A stretch of DNA of 64,000 bases, taken from Lepidodermella squamata (lineage: Eukaryota; Gastrotricha). Numbering within the stretch: the first letter of the stretch is position 1; every line of letters begins with the position of its first letter. Shown one piece after another: positions 35,937 to 46,805 of this stretch. The stretch is taken from assembly GCA_047495785.1 (NCBI GenBank), contig JBLDXI010000024.1, positions 248,001-312,000 of the forward strand, written 5' to 3'. A program made the translations under genes and the position numbers. Below the pieces are notes generated by a model. It was not told the DNA's origin, searched no databases, and saw only the letters and a program-made list of their open reading frames with translations.

Positions 35937-38408
35937 ATGACTGATATTATGGAAGGGGTTCAACTTGAGGACGGCGAAATAATAACCGCCGTTGATGACC
36001 AGAAGGCTTTGAACAAAGAGCAAAACGACGATAAAAAGCCGGAAGGAATCAAGCGGAAAAGATCCAAATCTAAGTCACCTCGTCGTCGGGAGGAGAAGGA
36101 CGAGAAGAAAAAGGCGAAGAAACACAAGAAGGAGAAAAAACATCGGCATCACCACAAACGTAAACGCAGCCATGGAAGCGACAAAGACAGCGAAGATGAG
36201 CAGAAGCCGGCCGAAAATGGTCAGAATGGCCAGAATGCCGCTGATAATGACGATGCCAACAAAGGCAAGCGAGTTCCTCTTTCTCTCGAGGAGTTGCTAT
36301 CGGCGAAAAAAGCGCAAGAAGCCGCTGAAATGAAGCCTAAATTCTTGACCAAAGAGGAACGCGCTGCTCTCGCCATTCAACGCCGCCAAGCATTGATTGA
36401 AGCTCAACGACGGACTGCAGAAGAAGAACGCAAGAAGCAGATCGACTTTGTAAAGAAAGCTCATATCAGTAAGTTGATCAAGATGAAATTATTACAATAA
36501 TGAAATTTGACTTTGACAATAGGTGAACATCATTCCATCCGCGACCGTGACCGTGACAGAGATCGCGAACGGGATCGTGATAGAGACCGAGAACGTGACC
36601 GCGATCGAGATCGTCGTGATAAACCAGCGAGTTCCGAGGCGGGTCCTTCAGACATTGTGATCGACGAAAAGGCTGCTCAAGCTCTTAAGGAGCGTTATTT
36701 GGGCAAAAAACGAGCTGGAAGGAGGTACAAACGCCTACACGAGCGTAAATTTGTGTTCGACTGGGACGAACACGAGGACACAAATGTTGATTACAACCCG
36801 TTATACAAAGAGCGCCACCAAGTTCAATTTTTCGGCCGTGGCCATTTTGGCGGCATCGATATCAAAGCTCAGAAAAAGGAGGCGAAATTCTACCAGGAAA
36901 TGATGGAGAAACGTCGAACTACCGGTGAAAAAGACCAGGAAAAGAAGCGCCTTAAATCTGTAACTAATCGCGAGGCGAAACAGAAATTCGACGATCGCCA
37001 CTGGACTGATAAATCGCTCGAGGAAATGACCGACCGCGACTGGCGTATTTTTAAGGAGGATTACAACATCACATGCAAGGGAGGTCGAATTCCGAATCCG
37101 TTCCGAAACTGGGGTGAAATGAATTTGCCACCAGAAATTATGGAAATCATTAAAAAACTGGGCTATAAAGAGCCGTCTCCTATTCAGCGAGCTGCCGTCG
37201 CGATCGGTCTTCAAAATCGCGATGTCATCGGCGTTGCCGAGACAGGTTCGGGTAAAACGGCTGCTTATTTGATTCCGCTACTTATGTGGATCCAGTCGCT
37301 GCCGAAACAAGACCGGCAGCTGAATTATGTCGACGATGAAGCAGGCCCTTACGCAGTTATTCTAGCTCCCACTCGCGAGTTGGCCCTGCAAATCGAGGAA
37401 GAAACGATGAAATTTGGCAAACCACTCGGTTTAAAGACTGTCGCGGTCATCGGTGGTATCTCCCGCGAAGAACAGGGCTTCAAATTGCGCCAGGGTTGCG
37501 AGATCGTCATCGCAACCCCTGGTCGTCTCGTCGATGTACTTGAAAATCGGTATTTAGTCCTATCTCGTTGCACCTACGTAATTTTGGACGAAGCCGATAA
37601 GATGATTGACATGGGTTTTGAGGTGGACGTTCGTAAAATTTTGGATGCTATGCCGGTTTCAAACACGAAGCCTGACACCGAAGACGCGGAGGATGAGGAG
37701 AAATTGAAGCAGAATTTCTTCACGAAGAACAAGTACCGCTTGACTTGCATGTTTACAGCTACAATGCCCGCCGCTGTTGAGCGTTTGGCTAAGTCATATT
37801 TAAGGCGGCCCGCTGTTGTCTACATTGGTTCTGTTGGCAAACCAGCTGAGCGCGTCGAACAAATCGTTTACATGATGAGCGAAGCCGAGAAGCGTAAACG
37901 ATTGGTCACCATCCTGCAGTCTGGCCAATACGAGCCTCCTATCATTATTTTCGTCAATCAAAAGAAGGGTGCCGATGTTTTGGCGAAGGGTCTCGAAAAA
38001 CTTGGTTTCCGTGCCGTTACGCTGCACGGTGGTAAAGGCCAGGAGGCGCGTGAGTACGCCTTGGGTGCCCTCAAAGACGGTACCAAAGACATTTTGGTGG
38101 CTACTGACGTCGCCGCTCGTGGTTTGGACGTGAAGGACGTGTCGCTGGTTCTCAACTACGACATGGCGAAAAACATCGAAGACTACACTCACCGCATCGG
38201 TCGTACGGGTCGTGCCGGTAAGGAGGGTTGTGCGGTGTCTTTCTTGACACAGGACGATTCGCCGCTTTTCTACGACCTGAAACAACTGCTGCTCCAGTCA
38301 CCGATTTCTACGTGCCCGCCCGAGCTCTCCAACCACCCGGATGCGCAAAACAAGCCGGGTGCGATTGTCCAAAAGCGGCGCAAGGACGAAGTCGTGTATT
38401 TGCAATAA
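35937..38408 (+). CDS. DDX23: DEAD-box spliceosomal RNA helicase DDX23/PRP28
   Basis: Two exons, 35937-36468 and 36523-38408, give 805 residues, close to the family size. DDX23 is the U5 snRNP 100-kDa protein that displaces U1 from the 5' splice site during B-complex formation. The N-terminus is Lys/Arg/Ser-rich, and a run of Arg-Asp/Arg-Glu dipeptides opens exon 2 (about residues 183-205). The helicase core is intact: AETGSGKT (about 416), [28 protein letters not shown] (DEAD about 532), TATMP, the RNA-contact [11 protein letters not shown] and [10 protein letters not shown] (about 734). The stop is 171 bp before the TAF2 start and the gene begins only 77 bp after the previous stop, with TTTGTAG 15 nt before the ATG. 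Overlapping AATAAA at about 38405 and 38418 may supply the poly(A) signal. Confidence 0.96.
36541..36614 (+). repeat. Coding Arg-Asp/Arg-Glu dipeptide repeat in DDX23
   Basis: About twelve 6-bp units of the form cgNgaN encode alternating Arg-Asp and Arg-Glu. Codons vary between units (CGT, CGC, CGA, AGA), so the repeat is kept at protein level and is not a fresh microsatellite. Such mixed-charge tracts are common in spliceosome proteins. Confidence 0.8.
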
Positions 38409-38578
38409 AAACTGCGAAATAAACATTCTAATCACGAATTTTAGTGATACTCTAATAGCTCACGATCTTTTGATGATGAAATAAAATTTCTTAAACCATG
38501 TTTCATCAAGGTGTTTTTTTTAATTCCGGAAAATTATGAGAAATCAAACGGAAAATCTAAATATTTATCTAGGCTATT

Positions 38579-41500
38579 ATGAGTGAATACGACGCAGCTC
38601 TGCACGAAGATGGCAACAGCTCGATCGCTATAGATAATTCAGTGGTGAATTCTCCTCCCTTGCCGTTTGTCGTCGATGAGCAGCGCGTCATTGTCCACCG
38701 CGTTGATTTCGCCTCGAAAACCATATTTTTGACCACAGAACTTGAGATTCGAGTTCAATATGGCTACCCGGGTGTTACGAAAGGCTCAGTCGGCTTGAAT
38801 TGTCGTCAAGCTGCGATTATGGCAGTTCGAGTGAATGGCGATGCGACCTCTTCGTTTACCTACGCAGACCCTTGGACTCTAACCGACGGCTATTCTGAAG
38901 AAGGCGGAGGGGACGAGGCGCCGCCACGGGACCATGTTGAACTTGCGCAAAGGATGGCGACAATTTCCGATGCCTCGGACCCTGATAGCAATAACGGGGA
39001 GTTATGGATTTTAAATCTGTTAAGACCGCCGATCGACGACCTGCTAGCCGAGCAAGACGCTGATAACTCTGAAGTTGACGAGGCTATCCTAGAGTGGAGC
39101 TCAATGACCATCGCTATCGACTACGTGCTTGAACAGCCGGAAAGTGGGCTGATTTTCGTGTTACCCAAGGGCGGGCACGATGGCAGTAATGAGTCGTTGA
39201 TCCAACGCGGAGCTCATGTTTACACGACTTCAACGTCCTGCGCTCGCGATTGGCTGCCCTGCCTCGACTCGCCTAATTCGCTGTGCCGCTGGCGACTTGA
39301 ATTTCACCTGCCGCCGCCTCTTATCGCCGTGTCTTGCGGCGAGCAACTGCCAGTTCAATCCGACCCGGAATCAGTCCTAGCAGATAGAACCCACACGTTT
39401 ACGTTGACGCTGCCTGTTCCGGCGAGCTTGATCGGTTTTGCGATTGGCGCGTTCGAATCAGTTACTGATGAGCACATGAACGAGATCCAGCACTTCTGCC
39501 CACCTGGTGGCATTGTCAGTTTGCTGGAGCCGACGACCGATTGCTTGCAGACTGTGTTTGAGTTTTTCGAGGAGAACCTGGCGTGTACTTACCCATTTCC
39601 AGCTTACCGCCAAGTTTTTGTCCACTCGCCTCCGCAGCAGGTGTTGTCATTTGCGACGCTTTCAATCATCTCAGCCGCAACTCTGACGGGCAGCGATTCG
39701 ATTGAAGGCCAGATTGCGACCAGGCGGCTTCATGCGGAAGCTCTTGCAAGGTTAGCTATTGAACATTTCGATTTTAAAGATAATGACTGTCTCCACCCAT
39801 GAGTAAAGCAAGAAACGAAAATGCATGGAAAATGGCGGCCCAATTTTTTAAAACATTAACGGTCACCCTTTATCGTCGAAGTGGCATTTCTGCCAAGTGA
39901 TTTTCTTAATTCAGTTATCTGGCAGCGCATTTTAAGATACTTATTGCCATCACTGACCTCTTCCAGTGGTGGGCCGATGGGGGGTGGGCAGCGTCCCACT
40001 CTGCCAATACGCCACTCGATCGCCCTAGTCCAGTACATCTCAAATATATATTATTTAGTCATATGCTGTATCATCAGCATAACGCATAACACCATGTACG
40101 AGCAAATAACCGAATTTAAATTTAATCCTGAATAATGCTAACAAGGCTGATTTATGTAAACAACGGTAGTTTTCAGCAAATGCTAAAAATGACGGAACAA
40201 TAATGTTCAATGCTGTCGAGAAGACCGATCGTAACTAGTTTCTCAGCAGTCGGTGCGAAAGGGCGGTCGTCACGAACGACAACTTTGCAGCTGTGCTTGA
40301 TTACCCGCACTTCACGTTTGTAGAGCATGGCATAAACTAGTCTCCAAGCGGCTCGAAGGTGGACCTGAGATTCAATCGGAAAGCTTCGCGGTACATTGTC
40401 GGTTTCACCGTCGGCTCGACTGCAAACTCTTCTGGCCGCTCTGACCAGTCGATAGCGATGTTGAGCATTACTTGCAGCAAGCACTTGAAACAAACGCGTG
40501 TCTCCTCGGCCTTCATAACGCAGTTGGTCGCCTCGAGCCCGTTGTTTGCGGGACAGAACGGTGAAGCGCCTTCAAACCAATTTACCAATTTCCCGCACAT
40601 GTAGATTGTAGATTGAAGTAATCGACGAAATCTTGCAAACCTTCACCCTTCTACGATTCAATCGCCAACTCTGAAGGCTGATCAAATTCTTCATCCGAAA
40701 TTGCCCTTTGGATGTAATTCAAAATTAACCGAACCTTCAGAAATGTTTGCCGTCTGGAAGCGCCGAAAAATTTCTTGACGTTTGACATAACATGGAAGTA
40801 ACACATGAGGCGGATCGCTTTTCGCCGAAACTTTCGCAGGGCAACCGTGATATAGTATATAGCGGGATAAAGTGTTATTGATGAAAAAAGAGTAACTCAC
40901 AAATACCTGGATTTCACAGCTGTTCTTCTTGTTTTAAAATTTGAGTCATAATTCAAGGGAAAATCTTGAAAAATACCGTTAAATATCGTTAGCGACGCGC
41001 CAAAACAACCACTTTGATGACTCATTCGATCGTACTTTGACGAGCCGAACGTAAAGAAGGAGTACGTTCGGCTTTTTGAGCACTGATCGTACTTATCGTA
41101 ATTTGAATTTACGTTCAAGAGTCGAACGTACTTTCCATAAAAAAGCTATAAATAGTAAAGTGGTTGTTTTGGCGCGTCGCTAACGATATGAGTATCGGAA
41201 AATTTCCAAAAATCAGGAATCACATTGCCCACCTAGGGTTTCATTGTTTTCATAATTTGATGAGCAAAGGCTGATTTTTAACTTTCGAACTTCACCTCAT
41301 TTTACTCTTTCTAGGCAGTATTTCGGCTGCATTGTTCTCGCTGAACCTGGCCCTGCAACTCTGACGAGTAAGCTCAGTCCCAGTTGGTGGCTTGTTCCTT
41401 CGCTGGCTCGATTCGCCGCATCGCTGTACGCAAGACGCGCTTTCGGCAACAACGAGGATAAATACTGGGTCGCGACAGAAAACACCGCCCTAGCTGATTT

Positions 41501-43958
41501 CGAACTAAACCGCCTTAATGGCGCCGCTCTCCGCCTCGACGTTGAAACAACGGCGTTCGAAGCCGAACCCTTGGCTGATATGGCCGTGCGAAAAGGCTGT
41601 CTTGTGCTAAGATTAGTCGAGCTGAAAATCTCGCACGAGCGATTTTTGCACGTTCTCTCAGTTTTGCTGGCGAAATCAGCTAAACGTGAGCTATCCATCC
41701 TAACTCGGGCTGAATTCGTTCAAAACGTCTTGAATATCAGTGGAAATCAAGTTGGCGAGTTCATGAACCGATTTGAAGGTTCCGCATCGATACGCCTCGT
41801 CGCCCGATATGCGTACAGCCGGCGGCGAAGCGCGCTTCAAGTCCAACTTCAGCAACAAAACGGGCCAACGATGTACGCTGGGCCGGTTTCGCTGGCGATT
41901 CAGGAAATGGACGGTCATTTCCCGCACGTGGTCCAAATATCAGGCCGAACTGTATCGGTCGAGTTGCCGATTCATTCGAAGCCGAAAAAGACGAGGAAAA
42001 GGCGGGTTGTGATGAGTAGCGGTGAAGAAATCGATATAGATCTGACCGGGGCTGATCTCGACTGTGTCATGTTGTGGCTGAGAGTCGACCCAAATTTCGC
42101 CCTATTACGGGCCTCAGCTGTCATCCACCAGCCAGATTACGGCTGGCAGTTTCAGTTGGAACTTGACCGCGATATTTGCGGGCAACTTGATGCAGCTACT
42201 GCCTTAAAAATGTTTCCGACCCCGGCCGCCCGGGCTCGCCTCGAATCAGCGATAATGAACGACCAGTTTTTCTACAGAGTTCGAAGCGCTGCTGCCCTGT
42301 CAATGGCTGACAATTTGATTCTATCCGCTGCAAACGCCCTGGCCAACAGCGGCGGAGTGCCGGTGCCTATGTCTGCTCAACCCCTGATTTTGCTATTTCG
42401 ACGACTTTTCGCTAGCCGAAATTACTCGCAAGCGCCTCGGCCGAACAATTTCGCTAATATTCAGTCATATTTTGTGCAGCAAGCGCTTGTTGAAGCGATA
42501 TCACGCTGCCAATGCCGAGACGCTGTCGACTTTTTAGTTTCGCTGTTGACTTACAACGACAATTCTCGGAATAAATTCTCAGATTCTACGTACATCGGCC
42601 ATTTGTGTAAAGAATTAGCGAAATGTTTGACCCTGTCTCCGGAGCGTATGGGCCTGTCCGAGACCACAGCCGGTAATTTGAACCTAGCCCCTACCGCGCC
42701 GCCTGGCATTGTCGTCAACGAAGTTGTGACACGGCTGAATATTGACACGTTGCCATCGCCAACTGCCGGTTTCGTGGTGACTCGGTCGTGTTTGACGGCT
42801 CTGAGGCACGTTCAAAAAATGGGCTATCTGCCGAACAATGCGCACTTTTTCGCGCCTTACATCGGTTTTTCGAACTCGAAGCGCAAGGGAGGCATTTTTC
42901 CAGAGTTGAGGTTTGAAGCGTTCCGGTGCCTGGTCGAGTGCATCCTGACCAGTGAGGATAACGAGGAGGAATCTGCTGCGGATTATTTTTCAGGTATTAA
43001 CCTAACAATTTCGAAATTTCGAAATGAGTCAACAAATATTTGTAACTAAAATATTTGTAACACTAAAAATGATGTTCCAGCACTAAAAATAAGCGCCTAG
43101 GCTACATTTTTCAATTTTTTTGCGATATCGGCTTTTCGTTTGTTGATCGATAGTAACATCCTCCCTGAACCCGCTATTTTGAGATTTCACAAGCCGATTG
43201 ATATCGGAAAAATCACTGATTTGTAAAATCGATACTTGAATTCGATATTGGCTCTGCCGGATGAAGTAATACTCGTAAACTGACCGCTCATAGCGCAAAA
43301 TACGCGTTATATGAAGATGTATCGGCTAGGAAAGATCGAGATTCTAGTTAGGACGTGGAACTCGAGAAAACATATTTTGGAGAAATCTAGCGCTAAAGCT
43401 TCAAATTTAGTGCTGGAACCCGAAATTTAGGGTGCGCACTTGTTACGCCCTTTCGAAATTTCGTAGAAATCGATGATAATTTTTTATTTTATTTCAGAAT
43501 CCATCTTAGACTTGGCATCTCGTGATGAAGACCTAGCGTTTAGATTCGCTGTCGTAAATCATTTGATAGCCGAGGCGCAGAGACGGCCCGCCCCCGGGGA
43601 GAAAAAGCGGGCTGCAACTCACGCCTTGCTCTGCCGCCTCTTGCCATGCGAGCGGCTTTGGAACGTAGTTTTGACAGCGAATGACATACGGCTACGAGCT
43701 CGTTTCGCTGCTTTATTCAAAGCTCTTTATAGCAACGAGGCTATCGAGCTGATCGAGAGTGCGGATGATCGCAACATTTCGGCGGCTATGCATACGAGCC
43801 ACGATGGCTTCTCGCTATCTCCTGCGCCTATTGCGAAGAAGAAGTCGAAAAAGGACAAGTCCGGGCATGACCAGTCTTCGGAACAGCCGTGGAACGCGAA
43901 TCCTACGTCACTGCTCGACGACGAAGACAACGACGATGACATGTGCTTTTTTGACTGA
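38579..43958 (+). CDS. TAF2: TFIID subunit TAF2
   Basis: Three exons, 38579-39750, 41315-42993 and 43498-43958, join with phases 2 and 1 to 1103 residues, slightly under the vertebrate length. TAF2 helps TFIID bind the Initiator. It has an M1-aminopeptidase-like fold without catalytic residues, followed by HEAT-like repeats. Family blocks include GNELWI-like GELWILNLL, RGAHVYTT, WLPCLDSP, LCRWRLEF, PASLIGFAIGAFE and FEFFEENLACTYPFP in exon 1. Exon 2 starts QYFGC where the family has FFGC and goes on to MYAGPVSLAIQEMDGHFPH and FPTPAARARLES. Exon 3 ends in a Lys-rich and acidic tail. Usual zinc-binding HExxH is absent, as expected. Intron 1 (1564 bp) is swollen by transposon sequence. A pyrimidine-AG lies 6 nt before the ATG. 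AATAAA at about 43993 is the likely poly(A) signal. Confidence 0.92.
40173..40822 (-). mobile_element. Degenerate MULE-type transposase relic inside TAF2 intron 1
   Basis: On the minus strand, antisense to TAF2, two frames carry transposase-like blocks in the normal order. First, about 40822-40651, RLMCYFHVMSNVKKFFG with a following helix and a stop. Then, 40600-40337, VNWFEGASPFCPANNGLEATN followed by a KAEETR stretch. The CxxH-like block followed by W-EG...NNGLE-TN is what Mutator-like element transposases show. Frames are broken by stops, and a further stretch in another frame continues to 40173. No terminal repeats were found. It is a dead fragment. Confidence 0.62.
40983..41189. mobile_element. 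207-bp MITE with 33-bp perfect terminal inverted repeats
   Basis: 40983-41015 and 41157-41189 are perfect reverse complements (core ttagcgacgcgccaaaacaa). If the element proper starts at tcgttagcg, it is flanked on both sides by TA, as in Tc1/mariner target-site duplications. The interior has its own smaller palindromic words (cgaacgta / tacgttcg). It has no ORF and sits in TAF2 intron 1. Confidence 0.85.
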
Positions 43959-46805
43959 TCCATAATTTTTCATTCCATCGCTTGAGTCGAAGAATAAACT
44001 GCATAAATTATGAAGAACTGTTTTTCAGCCTTTTTATGTATATTTTTTTCATCTTTAGAATTCAAATGCAGCAGAACTTGAGCGGTAGAAATATATTTAT
44101 TGATTACTGTGCAGGATTACGGAGGCACGACAGTCTTTAACGATGGAAGAGCTGGAAGAGCCCGAAAATTTTCAATTTTCCAAAGTGTTTTCCAATGAGA
44201 GTTTATTCATGTGCTTTGGCATGGATTTTAAAAAAAATCTGCCTTAATTATTTATAATTTTACAGCTAAATGTTGCAACTCGTTACGCCCGACTAAAATT
44301 GAACCCTCGATAGAAAGAAAGACACGCTAAAACTTACGAGCAGAATAAGCTAGCCTTTTTTATCTGTTTTCTTAGTTTATATCGATTCGGCTCGATGAGG
44401 ATCTAAAATAATCACCTAGTTGGAAGAACCCAGGTCTATGCATTTGCATGTCTAAAATTTGCGATTTTGCCATTCTAGCGGTAAAATAATTGGACCTTGG
44501 AATAGATGAGTCATTTCGTTTGATTATTTACCAAGTTTCTTAAATTAAAAATCTTAGCTGTTTCTTTGCGGAAACACGTTACACAGACCGGCTAATTATT
44601 GTGTGTAAAAGGCGTAACAAAAATAGCGCCTCAGATATATCGTTTACTCTGCCGTGTCCTCGCTGAGGTTGACAGTGCGGTCAAGTTTGCGAAGTTGCTT
44701 GCTTCGCGGGTTTCAACAACTGCTGCTGGTCCGGGGAGTGGCATCCACTGTCTCAGCGGCCCCAGTAGCACTTTCTCGCAGTAGATGAGAAAAGCTAACA
44801 GTGCCTATGCAACTTAGCCGCAGTCCAAGTAGCGTGTCGCTCTTGCTCAAACAAATGCGGTTTGGGGCGAGAGCTACTTGACCAAACGTGATCTCAGCTC
44901 GGCAATGCTGTGCGCGGAATCGTCGCAGGCAGCTGCGCTAAAAAAAGCCGCCGTGGATTGCAATTTTATTGCTCGATCAACAAAGGTGTTCGCAACCTGG
45001 TCCATCAATAATTATTCACCAGTGAATTTTCTATATCCGTCGATCACACGCGCCCGCCTTACAACAATAAAACGCTGCCGCAACACGCTAAACAACAATA
45101 ACAAAGCTCGGTCTGATTTATTATTAGCTCCGGAACGTGATGGCATGTTAATTTTTAAAACGTCTATTATGCTCGGCTTCGAGCTCGCGCCGCGATTTGC
45201 GATGATATTAATAGAACAGGAAACACGGCGGTCTGTGTGATGTCACTCTGGCTATTTTTGCCACTAGCCTGCATGTAGCCATTGTTAAACATTTTCAATG
45301 TCAACAATTGTTTTTTCCTCTCCCGCTCGTTTTTCGCCCATTGTAATGGGCCGTTGTTGTTGTTTTCACATTGTCTTCTGTCATTTTATTTATGCGAGAA
45401 AATAGGTGGCAATTTCGCAGCAAATTGACTACGTAAATTGTTGGCTTTTTGGTCACCTCGGCTTCCTGTCGCCGTGCCACTCGCGGGTGATGCATCTGTG
45501 CTAATTGTTTACCCAATTTTCAATTCCAAAACCATCGCACATATCGAAGTTCTTCAGCGCGCATGCGCGTATTATTAATATAACGTGCTGCTGCCTTTTT
45601 TGCGACAAAGTTTACCCGATGATATCGACAGCGGAGCAAACATTGCCGCGGAATCGATAGAGTCTCGCGAGCCATCACAGTAGGGAAGAGAGATATATTA
45701 CACTACGAAGAAGTGCGCGCCGATATTCTTGTCGACTATTATAAAAAACATCGGTTGCTCTATAATGTTAACGAGCAAAATAATAATGATGATGATATTA
45801 TGACGCATCTGCGAGCTGCTGTGTCAAAAACAAAACAATAATTGGCACAAATAATAGGCGCACACCTTCGCGCGCGCGCACCTGTTCGGCTACTTTGTGT
45901 TGACTCACTTTTGCGCGAGGCAACTTTTTTATCTACTGTCGTCATGAGGCGCCTTTTTGCAAGTTATGCCGCCATATATAGTACTGTTAACGCAGAACGC
46001 TCGAGTAAAAGATGTCTCGTGCCGCGGTTAAACGTGTTTGCGCACCCGGCCGTGTAGCGTCTCCGCAGGCGCGTACGCGCATAAAAAGTCGGCGCGTCTG
46101 CGCTTGGCTCGCGGTCAGCATTTGGTACCTGAAGACGCGCCGTGTCATCGTTTCTACCTTGTTGTCTCTCTTTGAAACTTCTTTCGGTATTGCGCGGTTA
46201 CTTCTTGTCTTAGGTATCTGTGGCAGCTCTTGTTTTAATAGGACGACGATACGATATTTCTGTTGCTCGTGCGCGCGGTCGGTAGCTTGTTCTTGTTTAT
46301 AACATCGTTTGCAGCGCACGGTTGTTGATGTTGTTGTTGTTGAGTCGATGTCTCAGGTAAACGAGCGGCGCGGCAGCGAAAAGTCGATGACATGCGATAT
46401 CGCATCTTCACAGCAGCCGGGCGTTTTATTGGTATTACTCTCAAATAGCAATAATAGCGATGGGCCTATATCTATGTCTTTTGTCCTCACTTTACCGTCC
46501 TGATTCGAAGATGTCCGATGAACGGACGCCACCACGCCCAAAAGACAACACAAAACGAAGTACATGGGTGCGTTTTATTATTAATGGAAGCTTCATCAGC
46601 GTCCATTCGCCAATACGCGCACGTGCGCTGCGACAAACGTCGATTTTCGCCTATCTCCTCACTGTTTATTCTTGTGATTGCTGCTGCTACCCATATCATC
46701 GTTCTTCGTCTAGCAATACTTTCGCTAAAACAATATTCGTTTGTATAGGCGGGAAAATGATTCCTAACAGAATTTGATGCCGAGATTTTTAATAAGCCTC
46801 AGAAA
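43959..46805. other. Gene-poor stretch upstream of the lectin receptor
   Basis: 2.8 kb with the TAF2 poly(A) signal at its left end, then CpG-rich words (gcgcgcgc near 45870), GTT repeats (about 46320-46340) and ATG/ATT runs (about 45780-45800). No exon with splice support was found. It probably holds the promoter of the next gene. Confidence 0.5.

Noticed and set aside
39881-40135. 84-codon plus-strand ORF after TAF2 exon 1
   Set aside because: It does not match any TAF2 block; exon 1 at phase 2 joins directly to 41315 (AR|QYFGC).
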